Source: JALYZC01 sp963725645 (lineage in GTDB: Bacteria > Actinomycetota > Thermoleophilia > Solirubrobacterales > Solirubrobacteraceae). Taken from it: DNA of 64,000 nt. Where the stretch lies: NCBI GenBank assembly GCA_963725645.1, contig CAVRZD010000002.1, positions 186,001 through 250,000 on the forward strand, given 5' to 3'. The notes under the pieces are model-generated. The model saw only the letters and a list, made by a program, of their open reading frames with translations, had not been told where the DNA came from and did no database searches. Positions 1 to 8,453 of this stretch are shown in pieces. The first letter of the stretch is position 1; every line of letters starts with the position of its first letter. The translations under genes were made by a program, and so were the position numbers.

Positions 1-449
1 TAGCGGATGTCGCCGAGCTCGCCGGAGTCGGCGATCTCCTTCAGCCGCAGCACGCCCGGGTGATACTCGAGCAGGTGGCCCACCATCAGCACGCGCTGCG
101 CCGCGCGGGCGGCCTCGACCGCGCGCTCGGCGTCCGTGACACGCTCGGCCAGCGGCTTCTCGACGAAGCAGTGCTTGCCGGCCTCGAGCACTCGAACGGC
201 GAGCTCGGCGTGCGTCGGGACGGGGGTGGCGAGGGCGATCGCATCGAGCTGCGGGTCGTCCAGCAGGTCCCCGAGCTCGCCGGTCACGCGGGTGTCGCGC
301 AGCGAGGGCGCGAGGCGCTCGCGCGCCTCCGCGGACGCGTCGCACACCCACGACAGCTCGCAGCCGGGCAGGCCGTCGAAGTTGCGCGCCAGGTTTGGGC
401 CCCAGTAGCCGAGGCCGACCACGCCGACGCGGACCGGCTCGCCGTTCAC
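1..449 (-). CDS. Gfo/Idh/MocA-family NAD(P)-dependent oxidoreductase, C-terminus cut off by the window edge
   Basis: Reading the minus strand from a GTG at 449 gives about 149 residues. They open with a Rossmann fold (RVGVVGLGYWGPNLARNF) and contain the family's EKP motif (CFVEKPLAE) followed by VLMVGHLLEYHP, both typical of Gfo/Idh/MocA sugar dehydrogenases. The start overlaps the stop of the upstream UDP-sugar dehydrogenase as GTGA, so the two are probably translationally coupled. The next gene upstream is a UDP-GlcNAc 2-epimerase-like gene. In that context a WbpB-like role, oxidising a nucleotide-activated uronic acid at C3 in surface polysaccharide synthesis, is a reasonable inference. 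The substrate-binding C-terminal domain lies outside the window, so specificity cannot be judged. Confidence 0.85.
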   Translation of the reverse strand, partial: MNGEPVRVGVVGLGYWGPNLARNFDGLPGCELSWVCDASAEARERLAPSLRDTRVTGELGDLLDDPQLDAIALATPVPTHAELAVRVLEAGKHCFVEKPLAERVTDAERAVEAARAAQRVLMVGHLLEYHPGVLRLKEIADSGELGDIR

Positions 450-1693
450 AGCCGCACCACGCTCGGGGCCTCGATCCCGCGGGTGACGCCGCGGAGGTCC
501 ACCACCAGCGGCGCCTCGTGCACCACGCGTTCGAGATCGAGGTCGGGATGGGCCGTGACGATGACCGCGAGGTCGGCGCCCTCCAGCGCCTGATCGAACT
601 CGACGCTGCGCAGGTCGAACTGCGGCAGGTCGTGCACGTGCGGGTCGTGGTAGACGACCTCCCCGCCGTGCTCCCGCAGCAGCTCGAGGATCTTCAGCGC
701 CGGCGACTCGCGGGTGTCGCCCACGCCGGGCTTGTACGCCACGCCCAGGAGCGCGATACGGGACCCGTGCACGGGCTTGGCGGCATCGTTGAGGGCTCGC
801 ACGATGCGCTCGAAGCACACGTAGGGCATCGCCTGGTTCATCTTGCCCGCCAGCTCGACGAACTCGGGGACGAAGTCGTACTCGCGGGCACGCCAGGTCA
901 GGTAGAACGGGTCCACGGGCAGGCAGTGCCCGCCCATGCCCGGGCCGGGATCGAAGCGCATGAAGCCGAACGGCTTGGTGGCCGCGGCGTCGATGACCTC
1001 CCACACGTCGATCCCCATGCGGTCCGCGAGCACGGCGAGCTCGTTCACCAGGGCGATGTTCACCGAGCGGAAGATGTTCTCGAGCAGCTTCGAGAGCTCG
1101 GCCGCCTCGGGAGTGGAGACCCGCACCACCTCGTCGCAGACGTTGCGGTACAGCGCCTCGGCGCGGTCGCCGCAGGCCTCGGTCAGGCCACCGACCACCT
1201 TCGGAGTCGAGCGGATCGTGTGGTCGGTGCGGCCGGGGTCCACGCGCTCAGGCGAGAACGCCAGGTGGAAGTCGCGGCCGGCCACGAGGCCGGGCTCCTC
1301 GAGGATCGGGGCCAGGCGCTCGCGCGTGGTGCCCGGATACGTGGTCGACTCCAGCACGACGAGCTGGTCGCGCACCAGGACCTTGGCAAGGGCCGAGGCC
1401 GCGTCGACGAGCGGCCCGAGCTCCGGCTCGCGGTTGGCGTTCAGGGGCGTGGGGACGCACACGAGGATCGCCTCGGCGCGGTCGAGTTCGGTGTAGGCGG
1501 TGGTGGCCACGAGCCGGTCCTCCACCCCGCGCAGGCGCTTGGACGGCACGTCCTCCACGTGGGAGGAGCCCCGGTTGACGGCCGCGACCCGCTGCTGATC
1601 GACGTCGACGCCGATCACCTCGTGGCCGGCCTCGGCGAACGCGACGGCGAGCGGCAGGCCGACGTAGCCCAGCCCGACGATCCCGATGGTCAT
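446..1693 (-). CDS. UDP-sugar (UDP-ManNAc/UDP-GlcNAc type) 6-dehydrogenase
   Basis: This 415-residue protein belongs to the UDP-glucose/GDP-mannose dehydrogenase family, which oxidises a nucleotide sugar at C6 to the uronic acid with two NAD+. The N-terminal NAD-binding domain starts with GIVGLGYVGLPLAVAF. The central domain has FSPERVDPG. The catalytic cysteine sits in GMGGHCLPVDPFYL. The C-terminal UDP-binding domain contains GVAYKPGVGDTRESP. The length is normal for the WecC/WbpA/TviB group. The gene lies 12 bases downstream of the 2-epimerase-like gene and overlaps the next oxidoreductase by 4 bases, forming one operon for an N-acetyl-hexosaminuronic acid. Whether the substrate is UDP-ManNAc or UDP-GlcNAc cannot be read from the sequence; the neighbouring epimerase favours UDP-ManNAc. 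Confidence 0.92.
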   Translation of the reverse strand: MTIGIVGLGYVGLPLAVAFAEAGHEVIGVDVDQQRVAAVNRGSSHVEDVPSKRLRGVEDRLVATTAYTELDRAEAILVCVPTPLNANREPELGPLVDAASALAKVLVRDQLVVLESTTYPGTTRERLAPILEEPGLVAGRDFHLAFSPERVDPGRTDHTIRSTPKVVGGLTEACGDRAEALYRNVCDEVVRVSTPEAAELSKLLENIFRSVNIALVNELAVLADRMGIDVWEVIDAAATKPFGFMRFDPGPGMGGHCLPVDPFYLTWRAREYDFVPEFVELAGKMNQAMPYVCFERIVRALNDAAKPVHGSRIALLGVAYKPGVGDTRESPALKILELLREHGGEVVYHDPHVHDLPQFDLRSVEFDQALEGADLAVIVTAHPDLDLERVVHEAPLVVDLRGVTRGIEAPSVVRL

Positions 1694-1705
1694 GACGCGG
1701 GCAGT

Positions 1706-2791
1706 CTAGGAGGTTGGTTGCACGCGACTCCGTGCGAGCGCCTCGGCCACGCGCTCGCCGGCGTGGCCGTCACCGTAGAGCGGCGGGTGCGCGGCGGGCG
1801 CGGGGCGCTGCAGCGCCGCGCGGACCGCGTCCGCGTCGAGGTCGGTCAGCACGTTCCAGCCCGCCTCGACGGTCTCGACCCACTCGGTGGTGTCGCGCAG
1901 CGTCACGCATGGAACCTCGGCCAGGTAGGCCTCCTTCTGCACCCCGCCCGAGTCGGTCAGGACCGCCCGGGCGTGCGCGAGCAGCGCCGTGAACTCCAGG
2001 TAGCCGAGCGGCGGCGCCAGGCGCACCGGCGAGCCCGGCGCGGTGAGCCCGGCGAGCAGGTCCGCCGCCTCCAGACGCGCGCGGGTGCGCGGGTGGAGCG
2101 GCAGCACGACCTGCAGCGGCATCCCCTCGAACAGCGCGACCAGCGTCCGCAGGCGGTCGGGGTCGTCGACCGTCCCGGCCCGGTGGGCCGTCGCGAGCAG
2201 GTACTCGCCGGGCGCGACACCGTGCGTCTCGAGCACGTCGAGGCGCTCGCGCGCGCGGGGAGCGAACAGGCGCGCCACGTCCACCATGACGTCGCCCACC
2301 AGCTCCACGCGCCCCGCGGCGTGCTCGCGCGCCAGGTTGTCGACGGCGGTCTGCGACGGGCACAGCAGCAGCGCGCTGAGGTGGTCGGTCAGGACGCGGT
2401 TGACCTCCTCGGGCATCGCGCGGTCGAACGAGCGCATGCCCGCCTCCACGTGCGCCACGGGCAGGCCGCGCTGCGCCGCGGCCAGCGCGCCGGCGAGCGT
2501 CGAGTTCGTGTCGCCGTAGACGAGGGCGAGGTCGGGCGCCACCTCGGCGATGACCGGCTCGAGCGCGTCCATCATGCGGGAGGTCTGCGACGTGTTGGAG
2601 CCGCCCGAGATCCCGAGCTCGCGATCGGGCGGCGGCACGCCGAGCTCGCGGACGAAGACGGCCGCCAGCTCGTCGTCGTGGTGCTGGCCCGTGTGCACGA
2701 GCACCTCGTCGTGGCGCTCGCGCAGCGGACCGGACACCGCGGCCGCCTTGACGAACTGGGGGCGGTTGCCGATGACGGTTAGGATCCTCAT
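1706..2791 (-). CDS. wecB: UDP-N-acetylglucosamine 2-epimerase (non-hydrolysing)
   Basis: The protein opens with MRILTVIGNRPQFVKAAAV and carries further WecB/MnaA hallmarks: HTGQHHDDEL, VYGDTNSTLAGALAA, HVEAGMRSFDRAMPEE and LTDSGGVQKEAY. The family interconverts UDP-GlcNAc and UDP-ManNAc in the cytoplasm. I chose the ATG at 2791 because the family begins at this MRILT segment; an in-frame start at 2809 would add six residues with no family match. At about 361 residues the length is standard. It is the first gene of the three-gene nucleotide-sugar operon. No strong Shine-Dalgarno is visible, and a 7-base inverted repeat lies about 40 bases upstream and may be an operator. Confidence 0.92.
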   Translation of the reverse strand: MRILTVIGNRPQFVKAAAVSGPLRERHDEVLVHTGQHHDDELAAVFVRELGVPPPDRELGISGGSNTSQTSRMMDALEPVIAEVAPDLALVYGDTNSTLAGALAAAQRGLPVAHVEAGMRSFDRAMPEEVNRVLTDHLSALLLCPSQTAVDNLAREHAAGRVELVGDVMVDVARLFAPRARERLDVLETHGVAPGEYLLATAHRAGTVDDPDRLRTLVALFEGMPLQVVLPLHPRTRARLEAADLLAGLTAPGSPVRLAPPLGYLEFTALLAHARAVLTDSGGVQKEAYLAEVPCVTLRDTTEWVETVEAGWNVLTDLDADAVRAALQRPAPAAHPPLYGDGHAGERVAEALARSRVQPTS

Positions 2792-2832
2792 GGGTTTGAT
2801 CCGCAGCACCGTACAGGCCGCCCGCCACCTGC

Positions 2833-2853
2833 TCTGGTACGTCGGTTACCAGA
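2833..2853. promoter_or_regulatory. Inverted repeat upstream of wecB, possible operator
   Basis: The arms TCTGGTA and TACCAGA are perfect reverse complements separated by seven bases. They lie in the 95-base gap between wecB (start 2791) and the aminotransferase stop at 2887. Such a spaced palindrome is typical of a dimeric repressor site. It could equally be a small RNA hairpin. No regulator gene is adjacent. Confidence 0.35.
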
Positions 2854-2886
2854 TCGGCGCAAGCCGCCCGCGGGGGGACTAGCGAC

Positions 2887-3669
2887 TCATCCCGCGGCCA
2901 GCTCGGCCTCGACGCACTCTCGAAACGCCTCGGCCGCGGCCAGCGTGAGGGGGCGGGTGCCGGGAAGCTCGCGGTCGTCGATCACCGTCACCGCCTGCAC
3001 CTCGCGCACCGTGGACGCAAGGAACGCCTCGTCGGCTGCGGCCAGGTCGTCGCCCGTGCAGGGCGCCTCCTCCACGCCGGCGACCTCCATCAGCCGCGTA
3101 CGGGTGATCGAGGCCAGGATGTGCTCGTCGAGCGGCGGGGTCAGCAGGCGCCCGCCGCTCGCCCAGAAGAACGTCGAGGTCGACGCCTCCAGGACGCGGC
3201 CGTGCGGCGTGACGAGCAGCGCCTCGTCGAATCCGCGCTCGCGCGCGAGGCGGGTGGCGAGCATGTTGGCGGCGTAGGAGAGCGACTTGACGCCGTCGAG
3301 CACGCGCGTGGGTGCATAGGTGACGCTGCCGAGGCGCACGCCCGGCGGGTGCTCGGGCAGCGGCTCCAGCAGGGCGAGGCGGTGCCCGCCGCGGGTGACG
3401 ACGAGGCGCAGGAGCGCGTCGCCCGGCGCGGCCGCCTCCAGCAGCGCCAGCGCGTCGGTGCGCACCGCCCCGGCGTCGAAGGGCAGGCGCAGGTTGGTCG
3501 CCGAGTGCTCCATCCGGACGAGGTGATCGTCGAGCGCATACGGTCGTCCGCCGTACACGCGCATGACCTCGAACACCCCGTCCCCACGCAGCAGGCCCTC
3601 GTCGGTGACGGGGATCCGCGCCTCAACGACGGGGAGCACGGTGCCGTCGAGGCTGGCGAGGTCGCTCAT
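2887..3669 (-). CDS. Aminotransferase class IV (branched-chain / aminodeoxychorismate lyase-like)
   Basis: About 260 residues of fold-type IV PLP enzyme. The N-terminal segment TDEGLLRGDGVFEVMRVYGG is the typical class IV opening. The Schiff-base lysine is in GVKSLSYAANM, and the cofactor-binding segment EASTSTFFWASGGRLLTPP with a later STVREVQAV completes the family pattern. Members act as branched-chain or D-amino-acid aminotransferases or as 4-amino-4-deoxychorismate lyase (PabC), and sequence alone does not separate these. An ATG at 3669 or an in-frame GTG at 3678 could be the start. The gene follows the Sap-like gene after a gap of about 10 bases, and there is no pab or ilv gene beside it. 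Confidence 0.85.
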   Translation of the reverse strand: MSDLASLDGTVLPVVEARIPVTDEGLLRGDGVFEVMRVYGGRPYALDDHLVRMEHSATNLRLPFDAGAVRTDALALLEAAAPGDALLRLVVTRGGHRLALLEPLPEHPPGVRLGSVTYAPTRVLDGVKSLSYAANMLATRLARERGFDEALLVTPHGRVLEASTSTFFWASGGRLLTPPLDEHILASITRTRLMEVAGVEEAPCTGDDLAAADEAFLASTVREVQAVTVIDDRELPGTRPLTLAAAEAFRECVEAELAAG

Positions 3670-3679
3670 CGGCGACACG

Positions 3680-4321
3680 CTACAGCGCGGCTAGGCCCTT
3701 GACGATCAGCCAGGCGCCGAACGCGAACCCGAGGATCACGGGGATCGCGCGCCGGTGCTCGGTCATGAACGCGCCGAGGGAGGCGAGCAGGCGGCGCGAC
3801 GGCCCCGGCGCGACCGCGACCAGCGCCACCGGGAGCGCCGCGGGCGCGAGCGTGATCAGCAACACGATCACGTGGGCGAGCGCCCGGTCGGCGTCGGACA
3901 CGTGGCTCGTCGCGATCAGCTTCATCGCGGGGATGTACAGGGCCAGCGTGGTGACGTTGACGAGCATCGCGCCGCAGCCCAGCGCGAACGAGCGCGCGGG
4001 TCCGGCGGGACGTTTCGACTCCTCCTCCGCCTTCGGATCTGAGGCCGGCCTGACCAGTCCGCGCACGCCGACGAGGAGCAGGACGCCGCCGAGCGCGAGG
4101 TCCACGACGGCCTTGGTCGAGCTCGACGTGTGCAGCTTTCCACTGATCGCGAACGCGAACGCACCGAGCAGGACGAGCGGCACCGCCGCGCCGGCAGTCA
4201 GCGCAAGGCCGCGGACCAGCGGCCGCTCGCCACTCAGCGTGGTCAGGGTGAGGAGGAAGAGGACCGGGCTGATCGCCGCGCCGAGCGCGAGCGGGATGAC
4301 CTGTGAGAGGAGCGTGCCCAT
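3680..4321 (-). CDS. GAP/Sap-family (LysE-like) polytopic membrane protein
   Basis: The 213-residue protein has about six hydrophobic segments, including an N-terminal LSQVIPLALGAAISPVLFLL and a pair of long helices either side of residues 95-120, where a charged cytoplasmic loop (DPKAEEESKRP) sits. The ISPVLF opening, loop position and size match the actinobacterial GAP family, whose mycobacterial members (Sap, sulfolipid-1-addressing protein) help move cell-envelope glycolipids. The substrate here is unknown. It is transcribed toward the aminotransferase gene and away from the VOC gene, with a 126-base divergent gap. A general LysE-type exporter is the main alternative. Confidence 0.7.
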   Translation of the reverse strand: MGTLLSQVIPLALGAAISPVLFLLTLTTLSGERPLVRGLALTAGAAVPLVLLGAFAFAISGKLHTSSSTKAVVDLALGGVLLLVGVRGLVRPASDPKAEEESKRPAGPARSFALGCGAMLVNVTTLALYIPAMKLIATSHVSDADRALAHVIVLLITLAPAALPVALVAVAPGPSRRLLASLGAFMTEHRRAIPVILGFAFGAWLIVKGLAAL

Positions 4322-4447
4322 GGTCGAGCCCCGCGGACACTAATGCGGATGCAGGCGCTCGCCGGGACGGCCGCGGAATCGGCGGCCTAGGATCTGATGG
4401 AGCCAGCGCCGTGACGCATCTCCGACATCCACGACCGAGGAGCAGCC

Positions 4448-4921
<474 letters not shown>

Positions 4922-4939
4922 GGAGGCGGGCAATTCTAC

Positions 4940-4966
4940 CGGCGACCGGCTACTGGCCGGTCGCCG
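4940..4966 (-). terminator. Strong hairpin at the end of the TPR gene, possible terminator
   Basis: A perfect 10-base inverted repeat (CGGCGACCGG / CCGGTCGCCG) with a 7-base loop spans the last codons and the stop of the TPR gene. It sits just before the tRNA-Lys gene. There is no U-tract after it, so it may be a GC-only terminator, a processing site freeing the tRNA, or a 3' stabilising stem. The symmetry is clear; the function is inferred. Confidence 0.5.
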
Positions 4967-5642
4967 ATTGGACGGGCGCCTGGGTCCCGCCCTGCGTGCT
5001 CTGCGGCTTCTTGGCCTGCTCCAGCAGCAGCTTCGTCTGGGTCTTGCGTGCGGCCGGCGTCAGCGACAGGGTCTTGGCCGCGGCGAGGTCGCCGGTGCGC
5101 TTGTCGCCGGCGGCGTAGGCGAAGACCGCGAGCGTGTAGAACGTCTGCGCGCTCGGGCGCACCGCCGTCACGATCTGCGCCGCCTTCACCCCCTTGGCTG
5201 GCTGGTTGAGCGCGTTGGGCGAGTACACCTGCACCATCAGCGAGGCGAGCGCGTCGTCCGGCTTGCGCGGGCTGAGCGCGAGGTAGTGCTCCCAGGCGGT
5301 CGCCGACTGCTGCAGCTGGTTCTTGCCCTTGTCCGTGAACTGGCTCGTCTGCTGGTCGTAGCTGTCGCCCTGTCCCGCCTGCTGGAAGCGCGCGCGCGCG
5401 AGGACCGCCCATGCGGCCGCGTCGTTCGGGTTGACCTTCAGCGTCTTCTGGGCCTGGCTGACCTGCTTGGAGAAGGTGTCGTTGCCGCCGCCGCCGCCGC
5501 TCTTGAACGCGTCGAACAGGCCGCCCGACGTGTTGCCGCCGATGCCGAAGAAGATCAGGCCGCCGCCCATCAGGATCGCCAGCGTCACGTAGATGGCCTG
5601 GATGGTGCGGCGCCGGCCGCGGCCTCTGAGGTCGAAGAGCAT
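4950..5642 (-). CDS. Membrane-anchored TPR-repeat protein
   Basis: 230 residues. A basic N-terminus (RGRGRRR) is followed by one transmembrane helix (about residues 15-35), then a glycine-rich linker (SGGGGG). A mostly helical periplasm-facing domain contains TPR-like repeats (VNPNDAAAWAVLARARF; ALSPRKPDDALASLMVQVY; QTFYTLAVFAYAAGDKR). The tail is rich in Gln, Thr and Pro. It follows tatC by 6 bases, so tatA, tatC and this gene probably form one operon. A role as a scaffold or assembly factor near the Tat translocase is possible but not shown. I do not recognise a named family beyond TPR. Confidence 0.75.
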   Translation of the reverse strand: MLFDLRGRGRRRTIQAIYVTLAILMGGGLIFFGIGGNTSGGLFDAFKSGGGGGNDTFSKQVSQAQKTLKVNPNDAAAWAVLARARFQQAGQGDSYDQQTSQFTDKGKNQLQQSATAWEHYLALSPRKPDDALASLMVQVYSPNALNQPAKGVKAAQIVTAVRPSAQTFYTLAVFAYAAGDKRTGDLAAAKTLSLTPAARKTQTKLLLEQAKKPQSTQGGTQAPVQSATGQ

Positions 5643-5648
5643 TCAGAA

Positions 5649-6638
5649 TCAGTCGGTCTCGTCGAGCGCCTGCGCCTCGCGCTCCGCGGTGCGGCGGTCG
5701 AAGCGCTCGACCCACATCGCCAGCAGGATACTCAGGCCGTAGAGCACAAGCATCGGGATCATCTCGATCATCGTGGTGACCGGGTCGGTGCCCGGCAGGA
5801 GCACGGCGATCACGGCAATGATCACGGTCGCGTAGCGCCAGTTGCGGCGCAGCTGGCGCGGGGTCACGACGCCGAGACGGGTCAGGGCCAGCACCCCGAC
5901 GGGCATCTGGAACAGCACGCCCATGATGATGAGCGTGAGGATGCTGAACGAGTACAGGCTCTTGGCCTGCACGAGGACGTCGAACTCGTCGCTGTTGAAG
6001 TTCTGGAGGAAGCCGATCGCCGCCGGGAGCACGAGGAAGTAGGCGAACACGACCCCGGCCAGGAACAGGACCGGCACCATCGCCATCAGCGGCAGCGCAA
6101 CCCGCCGCTCGTGCGGGCTGAACGCCGGTAACACGAACGCGTAGGCCTGGTAGAGGATCAGCGGCAGGGCGAACAGAAGCGCGAAGTAGAGGGACACGGT
6201 CAGCGTCTGCCCGAAGGGCTCGCCGAGGCCGAGGGTCACGGGCTGGCGCCCGGTGACCTCCTTCGGCGCCGCCTTCAGCGCCGACCCGGAGGCCTGCGCC
6301 GCGGACAGCAGCGCGGCGCGCTCGGCCGGGCTCAGCTCGGCCTTGCTCCGCGACAGGAGCGTGAACGCCTGCTGGCTCCGTCTCAGGGCCTCGCGCTGCT
6401 TGAGGTCGTAGCGCGCCTGCGCACCCAGCGGACCCTTCGCGTTCTGGGCGGCGGACTTCGTGCTCTCCTTCAGCGGCTCGTTGAGGATCCGCAGCAGCGC
6501 GTGGTTCTGCCACAGCGCGACGGCGAACGTCGCGCACAGCACCAGCACGCAGATGATGAGCCGCGTGCGCAGCTCGTCGAGATGCTCGACGAGCGAGAGG
6601 CGGTCCTCGTGGCCGATCGGCCGGATCGCGGTGGCCAT
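5649..6638 (-). CDS. tatC: Sec-independent protein translocase TatC
   Basis: TatC recognises twin-arginine signal peptides and forms the core of the Tat translocon. The conserved N-terminal motif VEHLDELRTRLI, the first membrane helix, SPHERR at the cytoplasmic loop, and the late helices with PGTDPVTTMIEMIPM are all present. The protein is 329 residues, well over the 240-260 typical of the family. The excess lies in the first periplasmic loop: about 85 residues separate Pro55 from the EPFGQTLTVS segment, against roughly 20 in E. coli TatC. The insert is charged and alpha-helical in character. The gene sits between tatA and the TPR gene in one operon. The nearby Rieske protein QcrA, with a TRRRFM signal, is a plausible Tat substrate. 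Confidence 0.95.
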   Translation of the reverse strand: MATAIRPIGHEDRLSLVEHLDELRTRLIICVLVLCATFAVALWQNHALLRILNEPLKESTKSAAQNAKGPLGAQARYDLKQREALRRSQQAFTLLSRSKAELSPAERAALLSAAQASGSALKAAPKEVTGRQPVTLGLGEPFGQTLTVSLYFALLFALPLILYQAYAFVLPAFSPHERRVALPLMAMVPVLFLAGVVFAYFLVLPAAIGFLQNFNSDEFDVLVQAKSLYSFSILTLIIMGVLFQMPVGVLALTRLGVVTPRQLRRNWRYATVIIAVIAVLLPGTDPVTTMIEMIPMLVLYGLSILLAMWVERFDRRTAEREAQALDETD

Positions 6639-6656
6639 CGCGCGTCGGCGGACCGG

Positions 6657-6929
6657 CTAGCTGCGGCGCTCGCCGGAGACCTGTTCCTCCGCAGCGTCGG
6701 CCTCGCCGTCCTTGGCCGCCACCGGCTTCGTGGTGGGCTCGATCCCCTCGGGCTCGGCGGCCTCGTCGTCCTGCTCCGCGTCACCGCCCTTTCCGGCGAT
6801 GGAGTCCTTGAACTCCCGCATCCCCGATCCGAGCGAGCGGCCCAGGCCGGGCAGGCGCTTCGGGCCGAAGATGACCAGGACGATGACGAGGACGATGATC
6901 AGCTCGAGTGGGCCGATGCCGAACGGCAT
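6657..6929 (-). CDS. tatA: Twin-arginine translocase subunit TatA
   Basis: 90 residues with the TatA/E layout: a short periplasmic N-terminus and a single membrane helix ([20 protein letters not shown]). A hinge leads to an amphipathic helix ([20 protein letters not shown]), and the tail is acidic, Glu/Ala-rich and unstructured. The FGP motif after the helix and the LPGLGRSLG segment are diagnostic. TatA oligomerises to form the protein-conducting element with TatC. It lies 18 bases upstream of tatC and is the first gene of the tat operon. No tatB is visible, as in many actinobacteria that rely on TatA-like proteins elsewhere or on a bifunctional TatA. Confidence 0.95.
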   Translation of the reverse strand: MPFGIGPLELIIVLVIVLVIFGPKRLPGLGRSLGSGMREFKDSIAGKGGDAEQDDEAAEPEGIEPTTKPVAAKDGEADAAEEQVSGERRS

Positions 6930-7063
6930 GACGGCGACCTCCGACTAGGGGACGACAAGGGTATCGCCTCGCACTTTGCGGACGAATGCGTCAGACGGAT
7001 CACTGGAGGGGTCAAGTTCCTCAGGCGTCAGGCCGATACCGGGACCAGTCGAGGGTGTATCGC

Positions 7064-7477
7064 ATGAGTCCCAGGCCAGAACAACCCCACGCAGTCCGTC
7101 GCGTCGTCCTCCCGAGCGGCAAGACCATCGAGGTCGTCTACTTCGCCGACTCCGAGGCCGACGGCCAGCTCGAGACCACCCCGGGCACCCACCTCCACGT
7201 CTGCCCGGAGTGCTCGTCGACGCTCGTCTATCCCACCGCGTGGGAGGAGGCGGGCGAGGAGCGCTGGGAGCTGCTGCTGCGCTGCCCGAACTGTGAGTGG
7301 GACGGCACCGGGACCTTCGACCGCGAGACGGTCGAGGCCCTCGACGAAGAGCTCGATCGCGGAACGCACGCGCTGCTGACGGACCTCAAGCAGCTCATGC
7401 ACGCGAACATGGAAGACCAGATCGAGCGCTTCATCGCCGCGCTGCACGCCGGCGCGATCCTCCCGATGGATTTCTAG
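7064..7477 (+). CDS. Small protein with a two-CxxC zinc-ribbon-like motif, function unknown
   Basis: From the ATG at 7064 the protein has 137 residues. A CPEC pair (Cys47, Cys50) and a CPNC pair (Cys74, Cys77) frame a short segment and would form a zinc ribbon. The C-terminal half (from about residue 90) is helical and acidic, ending in a segment rich in His, Met and Glu (LKQLMHANMEDQIERFI). The reading frame remains open upstream to 6986, but the segment MSPRPEQ is the more natural beginning. The stop is only one base from the convergent stop of the polyprenyl synthase gene. I do not recognise a named family. A nucleic-acid-binding or metal-binding role is only suggested by the ribbon. Confidence 0.7.
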   Translation: MSPRPEQPHAVRRVVLPSGKTIEVVYFADSEADGQLETTPGTHLHVCPECSSTLVYPTAWEEAGEERWELLLRCPNCEWDGTGTFDRETVEALDEELDRGTHALLTDLKQLMHANMEDQIERFIAALHAGAILPMDF

Positions 7478-7478
7478 G

Positions 7479-8453
7479 CTAGGCGTAGCGCTCGACGACG
7501 CCGTCGGCCACGAGGTCGAGCGCGGTGCGCTGACGCGCCGGCAGCTCCGGGAGCTCGCGCTTGGCCTCGGCCACGATCGCGAGCGCACGCCGCTTGGCCT
7601 CCTCCAGCGCCGTGGTGGCGCCGATCCGGTCGCAGACCTCGGCTGCCCGCTCCGGCGTGGCGATGTCGCGAACGTCGAGCGCGGCCAGCTCCGGGTCGTG
7701 CTCCCGGGCGAGGATCAGCGGCAGCGTGACGGTGCCGTCGAGCAGGTCGGTGCCGCGGGCCTTGCCGGTGCGCTCCACCGGGCCGGACACGTCGAGCACG
7801 TCGTCGAGCAACTGGAAGGCCAGGCCGATGCGGCGACCGAATGCCGCGAGCGCCTCCACACGGTCGGCCGGCGCACCGGCCTCGAGCGCCCCCAGGCGGC
7901 AGGCCGCCTCGAACAGGCGCGCGGTCTTGTACTCGCAGCGCTCCAGATAGCGCTCGACGCTCACGCCGGCGTCGAAGGCGTCGGCGCGCTGCAGCAGCTC
8001 GCCCAGCGCCAGTGCGGAGCTGGCGTCCGAGAGCACGCGCACCTCGTCGGCGCGGCCGTTGGCGCGCAGCTCGGCGAACGCGCGCGAGAACAGCAGGTCG
8101 CCCGTCGCCGTCGCGATCCCGCGCCCGGCCGTCGCCACCACGGTCGGGCGCCCACGGCGCAGCTCGGCTGCGTCGAGCACGTCGTCGTGGACGAGCGTCG
8201 CGCTGTGCAGCAACTCGACCGCCACCGCGACCCGCAGCACGCCCGCGTCCGCCGCCTCGCCCGCCGCCACGAACACCAGCAGCGGACGCAGGCGCTTGCC
8301 GCCGGCCGCGATCGTGGCGCCTCCGTGGCGCGCCAGCACCGCGCCGTGGCCGGCGGCCAGGTCGGCGAGGCGCTGGTCGAGCGCCTCCATCAGCGGCGGG
8401 ATGTGCGTGCCGCCGGCGGCGACGACCGCCTCGACGGTGGGAGCGACGGCCAT
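7479..8453 (-). CDS. Trans-polyprenyl diphosphate synthase (menaquinone side chain type)
   Basis: 324 residues of the all-helical isoprenyl synthase fold. The two aspartate-rich motifs are present: LVHDDVLDAAELRRG (first) and FQLLDDVLDVSG (second), along with GGKRLRPLL near the N-terminus. These bind the allylic diphosphate and IPP through magnesium. The enzyme probably makes the long isoprenoid chain of menaquinone, since its start codon overlaps the stop of menG (TGATG) and the operon begins with menaquinol-oxidising qcrABC. Chain length cannot be read from the sequence by eye. No missing key residue is seen. Confidence 0.92.
   Translation of the reverse strand: MAVAPTVEAVVAAGGTHIPPLMEALDQRLADLAAGHGAVLARHGGATIAAGGKRLRPLLVFVAAGEAADAGVLRVAVAVELLHSATLVHDDVLDAAELRRGRPTVVATAGRGIATATGDLLFSRAFAELRANGRADEVRVLSDASSALALGELLQRADAFDAGVSVERYLERCEYKTARLFEAACRLGALEAGAPADRVEALAAFGRRIGLAFQLLDDVLDVSGPVERTGKARGTDLLDGTVTLPLILAREHDPELAALDVRDIATPERAAEVCDRIGATTALEEAKRRALAIVAEAKRELPELPARQRTALDLVADGVVERYA

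Noticed and set aside
395..2782. Very long open frame (795 codons) on the + strand antisense to wecB and the dehydrogenase
   Set aside because: It is a GC-driven shadow: low-complexity Arg/His/Gly/Val composition with no family motif, opposite two clear genes.
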